Shown here in pieces: positions 18,802-27,050 of a stretch of DNA of 43,996 nucleotides (its first letter is position 1; each line of letters starts with the position of its first letter). The notes under the pieces were generated by a model. The model ran no database searches and was not told where the DNA came from. It was given only the letters and a program-made list of their open reading frames with translations. Made by a program: the position numbers and the translations under genes. The stretch comes from Bacteroidaceae bacterium. Lineage in GTDB: Bacteria; Bacteroidota; Bacteroidia; Bacteroidales; Bacteroidaceae. The stretch covers positions 1-43,996 of the forward strand of contig JAIKYE010000097.1 in NCBI GenBank assembly GCA_024683455.1, given 5' to 3'.

Positions 18802-20517
18802 ATGTGTGGAATCGTAGCCATTTTAAACATTAAAGAACAAACTTCAGAACTGAGAAACAAGACCTTGAAGATGAGCCAGAAAATCCGTCACCGTGGCCCC
18901 GACTGGAGTGGAATATATTGTGGAGGTAGCGCTATCCTAGCTCACGAACGACTGAGCATTGTTGACCCAGAATCAGGTGGACAACCTCTATATTCGCCTG
19001 ACAAAATGCAGGTTCTTGCCGTAAATGGTGAGATATATAACCATCAGGAGATACGCAGACGTTATGCAGGAAAGTACGAGTTCCTGACAGGAAGCGATTG
19101 TGAGGTAATATTGGCATTGTATAACAACCTAACCCATAACCCTTCTCCAGTGGATGAGGGGATTTTATTCACTCACGAGCAGATTTGTTCTATGTTGGAA
19201 CAGTTGAACGGTATCTTCGCATTTGCGCTATACGACGAGGAACGTGATGCTTTTCTGATTGCCCGCGACCCCATAGGCGTCATACCACTTTATATCGGCT
19301 ACGATTCAGACGGCAAGGTATATGTAGCTTCAGAACTGAAAGCTCTCGAAGGCCAATGCGAACGCTACGAACCGTTTCTGCCTGGTCATTACTATTGGAG
19401 TGGCAATCCAGGCATGAAGCGCTATTACAAGCGCGACTGGATGCAATATGATGCTGTAAAGAACAATCCAGCCAGCGTTGAAGCCATCCACGACGGCCTA
19501 GAGGCCGCTGTGAAGCGTCAATTGATGTCAGATGTTCCCTATGGTGTTTTACTCTCAGGCGGATTGGATTCCAGTGTTATTTCTGCTATCGCCGAGAAGT
19601 TCAGCGAGCATCGTATTGAGGATAATTCACAAAGCCGTGCCTACTGGCCTCGTCTGCACTCTTTTGCCGTAGGTCTGAAAGGTGCGCCAGACCTAGCTAA
19701 GGCTAAGATGGTAGCCGATCATATAGGTACCGTACATCACGAGATAAACTACACGATTCAGGAAGGTCTCGATGCTATACGCGATGTTATCTACTTCATA
19801 GAGACCTACGATGTAACAACAGTTCGTGCATCTACGCCAATGTATCTGTTGGCTCGTGTTATCAAATCGATGGGCATCAAGATGGTACTCTCAGGCGAGG
19901 GTGCCGACGAGATTTTCGGTGGCTATCTATACTTCCACAAAGCCCCCTCTGCAAAAGATTTTCACGAGGAGACAGTACGCAAACTCTCAAAGTTATATCT
20001 ATATGACTGCCTGCGTGCCAACAAGAGCCTGAGTGCATGGGGTGTTGAGGGACGTGTACCATTTCTCGACAAAGAGTTTCTAGATATTGCCATGCGTACC
20101 AATCCTGAAGCAAAGATGTGCCCTGGCACAACAATGGAAAAGAAAATTGTACGTGAGGCCTTCGCCGATATGCTACCCACCGAGGTTGCATGGCGTCAGA
20201 AAGAGCAGTTTAGCGACGGCGTGGGTTATTCATGGATAGATACCCTAAAAAAGATTACTTCCGAAGCCGTTACTGACGAGCAAATGGCACATGCTGCTGA
20301 GCGTTTCCCTATCAATCCGCCAAAGAACAAGGAGGAATATTTTTACCGCAGCATTTTTGCCGAACACTTCCCCAGCGACTCTGCCGCTCTTAGCGTTCCA
20401 AGTGAAGCAAGTGTAGCTTGCTCAACAGCCATTGCATTGGAATGGGATGAAGCTTTCAAAAATATGAATGACCCCAGTGGACGTGCTGTAAAAGGCGTGC
20501 ATGAGCAAGCATACTAA
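18802..20517 (+). CDS. asnB: Asparagine synthase B, glutamine-hydrolysing
   Basis: This 571-residue enzyme makes asparagine from aspartate, glutamine and ATP. The N-terminal glutaminase starts MCGIVAILN (Cys2); HRGPDWSG, VNGEIYNH and SGSDCEVI-like TGSDCEVILALY follow. The synthetase domain has the pyrophosphatase loop LLSGGLDSSV near residue 251, LSGEGADEIFGGY, EGRVPFLDKEF and DGVGYSWID. Residues about 109-120 (LTHNPSPVDEG) are a decayed in-frame copy of the repeat found in gltB and gltD, lying between the glutaminase segments ALYNN and QLNGIFAFALYD. It is the last gene of the amidotransferase run; no clear terminator follows. Confidence 0.97.
   Translation: MCGIVAILNIKEQTSELRNKTLKMSQKIRHRGPDWSGIYCGGSAILAHERLSIVDPESGGQPLYSPDKMQVLAVNGEIYNHQEIRRRYAGKYEFLTGSDCEVILALYNNLTHNPSPVDEGILFTHEQICSMLEQLNGIFAFALYDEERDAFLIARDPIGVIPLYIGYDSDGKVYVASELKALEGQCERYEPFLPGHYYWSGNPGMKRYYKRDWMQYDAVKNNPASVEAIHDGLEAAVKRQLMSDVPYGVLLSGGLDSSVISAIAEKFSEHRIEDNSQSRAYWPRLHSFAVGLKGAPDLAKAKMVADHIGTVHHEINYTIQEGLDAIRDVIYFIETYDVTTVRASTPMYLLARVIKSMGIKMVLSGEGADEIFGGYLYFHKAPSAKDFHEETVRKLSKLYLYDCLRANKSLSAWGVEGRVPFLDKEFLDIAMRTNPEAKMCPGTTMEKKIVREAFADMLPTEVAWRQKEQFSDGVGYSWIDTLKKITSEAVTDEQMAHAAERFPINPPKNKEEYFYRSIFAEHFPSDSAALSVPSEASVACSTAIALEWDEAFKNMNDPSGRAVKGVHEQAY
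19125..19161 (+). repeat. Decayed single REP-like element inside asnB
   Basis: About 26 of 33 aligned bases match the gltB/gltD element in the same reading frame (LTHNPSPVDEG against LTPNPSPVGEG). No inverted partner is present nearby. The palindromic core is broken by substitutions, consistent with an old insertion. Confidence 0.7.
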
Positions 20518-20585
20518 AAATCAAAGAGAATAGCCACAGAATCATTTTTTTGTAGTCTATATTTTCTCATATCCCAAATATTCTG

Positions 20586-20593
20586 TATCTTTG
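20586..20593 (+). promoter_or_regulatory. Candidate -7 element of the regulator gene
   Basis: TATCTTTG fits TAnnTTTG and lies 43 bp before the ATG. TTTT at 20562-20565, 20 bp upstream, is a weak -33 match. Confidence 0.55.
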
Positions 20594-20636
20594 TGCCAAC
20601 AGTTAAAAGATTCTTTAACAACAAAGTACAGAGAGA

Positions 20637-23390
20637 ATGGGCCTTAAACTACGCCATAAAGCAATGAAGTTGGCGTCTTTGGCGTTTCTGCTCTCATTAG
20701 CAGAGAACACCTTTGGCATCAATGATTTGCAGATAAATGATTTTACGTTCTCGCATCTGGGAGTGGCTGAGGGATTGGATAACCAACGCATCTTTAGCAT
20801 TGTCCAAACACCCTCGGAGGCAGTTTGGTGGGCATCCAAGACTGGTGTAACCAGATATAATGGATGGGCAGTAAAGAATTATTCGCTTAACCAAGGAATG
20901 CCTTATGCACACTTGGGAGCCCGCGTCATCAAATTAGCGACAGACTCCCAGCATCTTTATGCATACGACAGTCGCAGTTACATTTTTGTCTTTGACTCCA
21001 TCCAAGACCGCTTCACTCCACTACTTCCCCAAAAGCTGAATCGCGAGGGATTAAACGATATATATCCGTCAGCAGACAAGCTGTATCTAGCCATGTACGA
21101 CGGAGTATTCATATTGCGAGATACAACTTTAACACAAGTTTTGAAGGGGGTATTCGTAAATAAGATTGTTCCTTTGGCTGGTCATCTCCTCTATTGTGCC
21201 CGAGAGGGTGTCTTTGACGAGCAAGGTCATAAGTTGCTTCCATATAACGTCGAAAGCGGATATTATGATGAAAAGACGGGCAAACTATGGTTGGGCAGTT
21301 ACCAAAACGGGCTGATTATTGCAACCATGAGCATGTGTGGTCAGATAATCAGATATGACATCGTCTCCACCTCTGAAGGTAAAGCCCAGCAGAATCCCAT
21401 CCGCCAAATTTGTCCCTACAATCAGGAAACAATGCTCATCGGCATAGATGGTCAGGGGGTATATCAGATGAAGCGTGATAGCATCGGCCAACCTCACCTC
21501 CTGTTTGATGCCAACGAGTCGCAGCATGGTGTGCTGCACGGCAATGGAGTCTATGGCCTGTTAGTAGATAATTGGAAGAACATCTTTGTCGGCACCTATT
21601 CTGGCGGTATAGATATTGCCCGCTACACTGGAAACACAACAACCATATATACTCATATCGCCAATAATCAACAAAGCCTACAAAACAACCATGTAAATGC
21701 AGTTCTCCCTTTGCCAAAGTGCCTGATGATGGGCACAGACAATGGCGTGAGCATCCTTAATACACAAACAGGTACATGGATACACTGCCTACAGGGAGCT
21801 GTAGTACTGGATTTCTGCAAGCAAACTGACAACAAGATTCTAGTGGCCACCTATGGCAAGGGCGTCTATGAGATAGACACCAACGGAAATTCACGTCAAT
21901 TATACACAGCTAGAGACGGACTTCTAACTGACGACCATGTTTATGCCCTCTGCTTCGATCGAAAAAAAAACCTGTGGATAGGAAGTCTTAATGGCGATTT
22001 GCTTCAGTTTGATTCTAATGGGCATCGCCATCATTATCCCGTTCGCAACGTGATAACCATCAAGGAGCTTCCATCTGGTCAGATAGCAGTGGGCACCGCC
22101 TTCGGATTGCAAATAGTACATCCTAAGAGTGGAGACGTCGAGGAACTCAATTATGCTCCTTCTGGCATCACAGATGTTAATACCTTTATCACCCACCTTC
22201 TGATTTGCGGTGATGAATTATGGATTGGTACCGAGGGAGGAGGTACTTATATCTGGCATCTGCAAAAGAAACAAGCAAGACAATTGACCAAACAAAACGG
22301 GCTCCCCTCAAACTACGTAAGCAGTTTAGCAAGAGGGGATGATGGTTGTGTATGGATAGCGACAGAAGAGGGATTGTCATATGTATCTCCCAATAATCCA
22401 GAGAACGCCATCGGAGTAGATTATTGTTATGGTCTTGACCGAGAGTATGTACGCTGTGCAGCTCATTACATTCAGGGTGGCGATATTGTTTTCGGCTCCA
22501 CCACTGGTGCAGTTGTCATTCATCCCCAGAATGTGCAAGCCATTAACCACGCTGCGACATTACGCCTTATAGGCGTTAGCTGCAAAGTAGCGGATATTGA
22601 GAGCTTTAACCAAAAGGTTCACAATATGCTTACCAACAGAGAACTGCGCCTCACATATAATCAACGTACGTTTGATTTATTTTTTGAAAGCATAAATACA
22701 CGCAATCATTTTGACATAGCCTACCGTTATAGGATAGACCAAGGAGAATGGAGCCAGCCCACCGCTCAACAGTATATACGTTTTGTCAGCATGGAATCTG
22801 GTAAGCATCTTTTAACGCTGCAATGTGTAAGCCGAACCAATGGTATTGTTATAGATCATCTTTCCTTAGCAATAACCATCTGCAGACCATGGTGGAACAG
22901 TTGGTGGATGTGGTGCATATACATTTTTCTTTTGCTTTTGGCCTTCTATGGTGCATGGCGAGTATATGAACTGCATGAGAAATACATGCGACTGGCCATC
23001 TTACATTTGCAAACAGAAAGTAATATACCAGCCATTCAGAAAGAACTGACACAGGAAGGTCAAGAAACAGGAAATGAAAAGGACAGAGACTTTGTAGATA
23101 GAGCCACCAGACTTATCTTAGAGCATCTTAGTGAGTCAAATTTTACCATAGACAATCTGTGTAGAGAAATGGCTATGAGCCGAACATTGTTTTATGTAAA
23201 ACTGAAATCATACACAGGAAAATCTCCTCAGGACTTCATCAGAATAATACGTCTCGAACGTGCTGCAGCAATGCTACGAAATGGAAGAAATGTAACAGAT
23301 GCTGCAACATTAACAGGATTTGACAATCCCAAGTACTTTAGTACCGTATTTAAGAAATATTTTGGCGTTTCGCCCTCGAAATATCAGTAA
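20637..23390 (+). CDS. Membrane propeller-type AraC regulator lacking kinase and receiver domains
   Basis: 917 residues. After a signal peptide (a second start at Met10 is possible) come many two-component regulator propeller repeats (VWWASKTGVTRYNG, LWLGSYQNGLI, LWIGSLNGDLLQFD, LWIGTEGGGTYIW, VWIATEEGLSYVS). A Y_Y_Y-like sandwich (FDIAYRYRIDQGEWSQ) and one membrane segment near residues 752-776 follow. A linker of about 45 residues leads to an AraC-type DNA-binding domain (NLCREMAMSRTLFYVKLKS, TGFDNPKYFSTVFKKYFGVSPSKY). Hybrid two-component regulators have histidine kinase and receiver domains between the membrane segment and AraC; none is present here. It precedes GH3-GH5-SusCD and probably activates them on sensing the glycan in the periplasm. 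Confidence 0.9.
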   Translation: MGLKLRHKAMKLASLAFLLSLAENTFGINDLQINDFTFSHLGVAEGLDNQRIFSIVQTPSEAVWWASKTGVTRYNGWAVKNYSLNQGMPYAHLGARVIKLATDSQHLYAYDSRSYIFVFDSIQDRFTPLLPQKLNREGLNDIYPSADKLYLAMYDGVFILRDTTLTQVLKGVFVNKIVPLAGHLLYCAREGVFDEQGHKLLPYNVESGYYDEKTGKLWLGSYQNGLIIATMSMCGQIIRYDIVSTSEGKAQQNPIRQICPYNQETMLIGIDGQGVYQMKRDSIGQPHLLFDANESQHGVLHGNGVYGLLVDNWKNIFVGTYSGGIDIARYTGNTTTIYTHIANNQQSLQNNHVNAVLPLPKCLMMGTDNGVSILNTQTGTWIHCLQGAVVLDFCKQTDNKILVATYGKGVYEIDTNGNSRQLYTARDGLLTDDHVYALCFDRKKNLWIGSLNGDLLQFDSNGHRHHYPVRNVITIKELPSGQIAVGTAFGLQIVHPKSGDVEELNYAPSGITDVNTFITHLLICGDELWIGTEGGGTYIWHLQKKQARQLTKQNGLPSNYVSSLARGDDGCVWIATEEGLSYVSPNNPENAIGVDYCYGLDREYVRCAAHYIQGGDIVFGSTTGAVVIHPQNVQAINHAATLRLIGVSCKVADIESFNQKVHNMLTNRELRLTYNQRTFDLFFESINTRNHFDIAYRYRIDQGEWSQPTAQQYIRFVSMESGKHLLTLQCVSRTNGIVIDHLSLAITICRPWWNSWWMWCIYIFLLLLAFYGAWRVYELHEKYMRLAILHLQTESNIPAIQKELTQEGQETGNEKDRDFVDRATRLILEHLSESNFTIDNLCREMAMSRTLFYVKLKSYTGKSPQDFIRIIRLERAAAMLRNGRNVTDAATLTGFDNPKYFSTVFKKYFGVSPSKYQ

Positions 23391-23410
23391 AATAAGGTAT
23401 AAAAACTATC

Positions 23411-23456
23411 AAAAAGGGTTTCATGACTATTATTTTACAGTTTTGAAACCTTTTTT
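23411..23456 (+). terminator. Terminator after the regulator gene
   Basis: AAAAAGGGTTTCA pairs with TGAAACCTTTTTT across a 20-base loop, with the T-run built into the 3' arm. It isolates the regulator from the glycosidase operon. Confidence 0.8.
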
Positions 23457-23492
23457 GCATATATTCAAACCCTAATGTTTTAACCTTAAAAA

Positions 23493-23500
23493 TATCTTTG
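23493..23500 (+). promoter_or_regulatory. Candidate -7 element of the GH3-GH5-SusCD operon
   Basis: TATCTTTG fits the Bacteroidetes -7 box and lies 26 bp before the chosen GH3 start. No clear TTTG is found 19-21 bp upstream, as may be expected of a regulator-dependent promoter. Confidence 0.5.
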
Positions 23501-23526
23501 TGGTGAAAAAACAAAAAAACGACAAA

Positions 23527-25809
23527 ATGAAGAAACTATTTCTAACAACATGTTTGGCTTTTGCAGCTTGTACACTCTTTGCTGCCCCTAAAACTGCAAA
23601 GATTCGCACAGAGCAAGACATAAACACTTATGTTAACAAAATGACCCTCGAGGAAAAAGTTGGTCAAATGACAGAACTCGCCATAGATGTACTTGGGCAT
23701 TGGGAGGACGGAAACTTTGTTCTTGACAAAGATAAATTGGAACGCGCGCTCGTGAAATATAAGGTAGGTTCTATTCTTAATTCTCCTGGTCCGGTTGCAC
23801 AGACACCAGAATGGTGGCAGAAAACTATTCGTACCATCAACGAGTACTCCATTCGTAATTGTGGCATACCTTGTGTGTATGGCCTCGACCAAAATCACGG
23901 GACTACCTACACACTTGGTGGTACTTTGTTCCCTCAAAACATCAACCTAGGCGCTTCCTTTAATCCCGAACTTGCACGCAAGGCAGCAACAATAACAGCA
24001 TATGAGACACGTGCTGCTAATTGTCCCTGGACCTATTCACCCACTGTTGACCTGTCTCGCGATCCCCGCTGGCCACGTGTTTGGGAGAACTTTGGCGAGG
24101 ATTGTCTGGTTAATGCTATCATGGGGAAAAGCATGGTCGAAGGATTTCAAGGAACAGAAAAAAACATAGACAAATATCATATAGGTACCTCCATTAAACA
24201 CTTTATGGCCTATGGCATTGCCCGTACTGGAAAGGATCGAACTCCCAGCTATACGCCCGAATATGAACTACGCGAGAAGCACTTTGCTCCATTCAAAGCA
24301 TGCGTAGAGGCTGGAGCTACCTCTGTAATGGTTAATTCAGGATCCGTAAACGGGGTTCCTATGCATATCAATGCCAAGTACCTTACACAATGGCTTAAGG
24401 AAGAAACGGGATGGGACGGAATGCTCGTTACTGACTGGGCCGATATAGACAACCTATGGAAACGTGAAATGGTAGCTGCCAACAAGAAAGATGCTATCTG
24501 CATGGCTATCAATGCAGGAATTGATATGGCAATGGAACCTTACGATCTTTCCTTCTGCGATTTACTGATTGAATCGGTCCGTGAAGGACGCGTAAGCATG
24601 GAGCGTATTGATGATGCCGTGCGCCGTATTCTCCGTATGAAACTCAGGATGGGACTCTTTGAGAATCCTAATACAGACCAGAAGGATTATCCCCTATTTG
24701 GTTCTGCCAAACATAGGAAGGTTGCTCTTGATGCAGCTATCGAAACCATGATACTGTTAAAAAACGAGAACAACACCCTTCCGCTGCAACAAGACAAGCG
24801 CATCCTTGTAACCGGCCCCAACGCCAACTCTATGAGATGCCTGAATGGTGGATGGAGTTACACTTGGCAAGGAAAAAATGCTGACAAATATGCATCAGAG
24901 AAAAATACTATACTTGAGGCCATGCAACAGCGTTTTGGCTATTCAAATATTATATATGAGCCAGGTGTTACCTACAACAATGAAGGACTATATTGGGAAG
25001 AGAATGAGCCTCAGATTGCTCAAGTTGTAGCAGCAGCTCAAAAAGCAGACATCATCTTAGCATGCATAGGAGAAAACTCATATGCCGAAACACCTGGTAA
25101 TCTTGACGACCTAGCTCTTTCAGCCAATCAGCGTCAGTTAGTAAAGGAATTATCTGTCACAGGAAAGCCTATTATCCTTATAATAAATGGAGGGCGTCCA
25201 CGTCTCATCAATGACATAGAACCCATGGCAGCAGCTGTTGTTGATATTCTGCTGCCCGGCAACGAGGGCGGTGATGCCCTTGCCCGCCTATTGGCAGGCG
25301 ATGAGAATTTCTCAGGTCGTATGCCCTATACCTATCCCCGCCATTCCGCTTCACTCACCACCTATGACTATCGCGTGAGCGAGGAAACGGGTACCATGGA
25401 AGGCGTTTACGATTATAATGCACAGGTTAACGTACAATGGCCCTTTGGCTACGGACTCAGCTATACAACCTTTACCTATAGCAACTTGCGTGTAGACAAG
25501 CCGGAGTTCCGAAATGGCGATGTACTCACTGTCAGTGTCGATGTCAAGAATACAGGTAATCGTATTGGCAAGGAGAGCGTTCTGCTTTTTAGCCGCGACA
25601 TGGTGGCAAGCATCGTACCCGAAAGCCGTCGTCTGAGAGCCTTCCAGAAAATAGAGCTCAAGCCAGGACAGCAGCAAAGCGTTACCTTCCGTTTGCCCGC
25701 CAACGACCTAGCTTTTGTCGGAACCGACGGGCAATGGCATCTGGAGCAAGGTACATTCAAACTGCAGATTGGCAATCAGCACTGTGATATCAATTTCATT
25801 GCTGATTAA
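23527..25809 (+). CDS. Glycoside hydrolase family 3, BglX-like beta-glucosidase
   Basis: 760 residues with a cleavable signal peptide (MKKLFLTTCLAFAACTLFAAP). It has the GH3 N-terminal barrel (MTLEEKVGQMTELAIDVLG, YGLDQNHGTTYT, SPTVDLSRDPRWPRVWENFGED, SIKHFMAYG), with the nucleophile Asp303 in GMLVTDWADI. The C-terminal GH3 domain (LPLQQDKRILVTGPNA, GENSYAETPGNLDDL, LLPGNEGGDALA) and a terminal fibronectin III-like domain follow. It would cut oligosaccharides, most likely beta-glucosides, in the periplasm. I placed the start at 23527 because the upstream GTG at 23500 overlaps the -7 box. It is followed by the GH5 gene after 7 bp. Confidence 0.93.
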   Translation: MKKLFLTTCLAFAACTLFAAPKTAKIRTEQDINTYVNKMTLEEKVGQMTELAIDVLGHWEDGNFVLDKDKLERALVKYKVGSILNSPGPVAQTPEWWQKTIRTINEYSIRNCGIPCVYGLDQNHGTTYTLGGTLFPQNINLGASFNPELARKAATITAYETRAANCPWTYSPTVDLSRDPRWPRVWENFGEDCLVNAIMGKSMVEGFQGTEKNIDKYHIGTSIKHFMAYGIARTGKDRTPSYTPEYELREKHFAPFKACVEAGATSVMVNSGSVNGVPMHINAKYLTQWLKEETGWDGMLVTDWADIDNLWKREMVAANKKDAICMAINAGIDMAMEPYDLSFCDLLIESVREGRVSMERIDDAVRRILRMKLRMGLFENPNTDQKDYPLFGSAKHRKVALDAAIETMILLKNENNTLPLQQDKRILVTGPNANSMRCLNGGWSYTWQGKNADKYASEKNTILEAMQQRFGYSNIIYEPGVTYNNEGLYWEENEPQIAQVVAAAQKADIILACIGENSYAETPGNLDDLALSANQRQLVKELSVTGKPIILIINGGRPRLINDIEPMAAAVVDILLPGNEGGDALARLLAGDENFSGRMPYTYPRHSASLTTYDYRVSEETGTMEGVYDYNAQVNVQWPFGYGLSYTTFTYSNLRVDKPEFRNGDVLTVSVDVKNTGNRIGKESVLLFSRDMVASIVPESRRLRAFQKIELKPGQQQSVTFRLPANDLAFVGTDGQWHLEQGTFKLQIGNQHCDINFIAD

Positions 25810-25816
25810 TAATTCC

Positions 25817-27004
25817 ATGAAACCTATTGTGTCTATGGCAACTATAACAAAAACAACAATAGCTTCATTGCTCTGCTGCATACTTCTTGAAGTTAATGCA
25901 CAACCTACAGCCAAAGAATGGAATGCGGATGTTGTAGGCTGGAATCTGGGCAATCAACTGGAGTGTTCTGCTCCCGGACAAGATGGTGAAACCATGTCCA
26001 TCGGTTTAGCAGACAATAGCATCAAGGCAGAGACAGCTTGGGGCAATCCTGCAGTAACCAAGAAACTTATTAAAGCTGTAAAAGATGCAGGGTTTAATGC
26101 TGTACGCATACCCGTACGCTGGCATTGCCATATCACCAACCCCAATGCAATGAGCATAGACAAGGCTTGGATGGATCGCGTAAAGGAGATAGTCGACTGG
26201 TGTTTGGAAGTTAATCTGAAAGTGATTATCAACACACATCATGAAAAATGGTTAGAGGGCAGACCTACCAATCAATATCTGGAGGAAAACAACCAGAAAC
26301 TGGCTCTTCTATGGTTGAACATAGCCAGTGAGTTTGCCAGCTACGACTACAGGGTAGCCTTTGCAGGTACCAACGAGGTTCATCTCAAGGATAATTGGGG
26401 AAAGCCTGAAGCGGAACATTTGGCCGTCCAAAACTCATATAATCAGACTTTTATAAATGTTGTACGTGCTACAGGTGGCAATAATCTTAAGAGACACCTT
26501 ATTGTACAGACTTACGCCTGTAACCCAGAATTCGGTATTAACAACAGAGATTTTATTATTCCAGACGATATTGAGGGTAATGGTTATAACTACATGAGCG
26601 TAGAATTCCACTACTATACGCCTTGGGACTATGCAGGAGAGTGCAAATGTAACTATTGGGGCGAACCATATAAGGATAAGCCTGATGTTTCTCCCAGCAA
26701 TGAGCAAACGATGACAGATTTCTTTAATCGTGCTCTCAATACATGGGGCCGCAGAGGATTAGGACTTATTATGGGCGAATGGGGCGTTTCTGACCGTCAA
26801 AGAAGCGGACAGACTGAGACCATTCATGAGAACATGACTTATTATTGTCATTTCTTAGTCAGCGAAGCAAAAAAACGTGGTATAGCCACCTTTGTCTGGG
26901 ACAACAACCAATTTGGAAGCGGAACTGATAAGTTTGGCATCTTTGACCGTGAACATGGTCTCAAGATTAAGGCTCCTTGGATTCTGAAAGGTATTATGAT
27001 GTAA
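25817..27004 (+). CDS. Glycoside hydrolase family 5 endoglucanase-like
   Basis: 396 residues beginning with a signal peptide that ends near LEVNAQP; a later ATG at 25835 is possible. Family 5 (cellulase) features in order are GWNLGNQLE, TAWGNPAVTKKLI, GFNAVRIPVRW, VIINTHHEKW, the acid/base Glu187 in AGTNEVH, HYYTPWDYAGE and the nucleophile Glu321 in IMGEWGVSD. The motif spacing looks closest to subfamily 4, which includes beta-glucanases and xyloglucanases, but I cannot fix the substrate. The proline that normally follows the acid/base glutamate is replaced by Val. It sits between GH3 and SusC with short gaps and probably acts in the periplasm or at the surface upstream of GH3. Confidence 0.9.
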   Translation: MKPIVSMATITKTTIASLLCCILLEVNAQPTAKEWNADVVGWNLGNQLECSAPGQDGETMSIGLADNSIKAETAWGNPAVTKKLIKAVKDAGFNAVRIPVRWHCHITNPNAMSIDKAWMDRVKEIVDWCLEVNLKVIINTHHEKWLEGRPTNQYLEENNQKLALLWLNIASEFASYDYRVAFAGTNEVHLKDNWGKPEAEHLAVQNSYNQTFINVVRATGGNNLKRHLIVQTYACNPEFGINNRDFIIPDDIEGNGYNYMSVEFHYYTPWDYAGECKCNYWGEPYKDKPDVSPSNEQTMTDFFNRALNTWGRRGLGLIMGEWGVSDRQRSGQTETIHENMTYYCHFLVSEAKKRGIATFVWDNNQFGSGTDKFGIFDREHGLKIKAPWILKGIMM

Positions 27005-27050
27005 GAAGAAAAATATATAACCGCATAAAATAATTTTAAACAACACTAAC

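Noticed and set aside
20637..23390. Frameshifted or broken hybrid two-component regulator
   Set aside because: The frame is uninterrupted from signal peptide to AraC domain, and the short linker leaves no remnant of kinase or receiver motifs.
23500..23526. GTG start of the GH3 gene
   Set aside because: It overlaps the -7 promoter box and would put charged residues before the signal peptide.
25715..25816. Upstream start of the GH5 gene inside the end of the GH3 gene
   Set aside because: The extra 34 residues overlap GH3 coding sequence, and the signal peptide begins at or after 25817.
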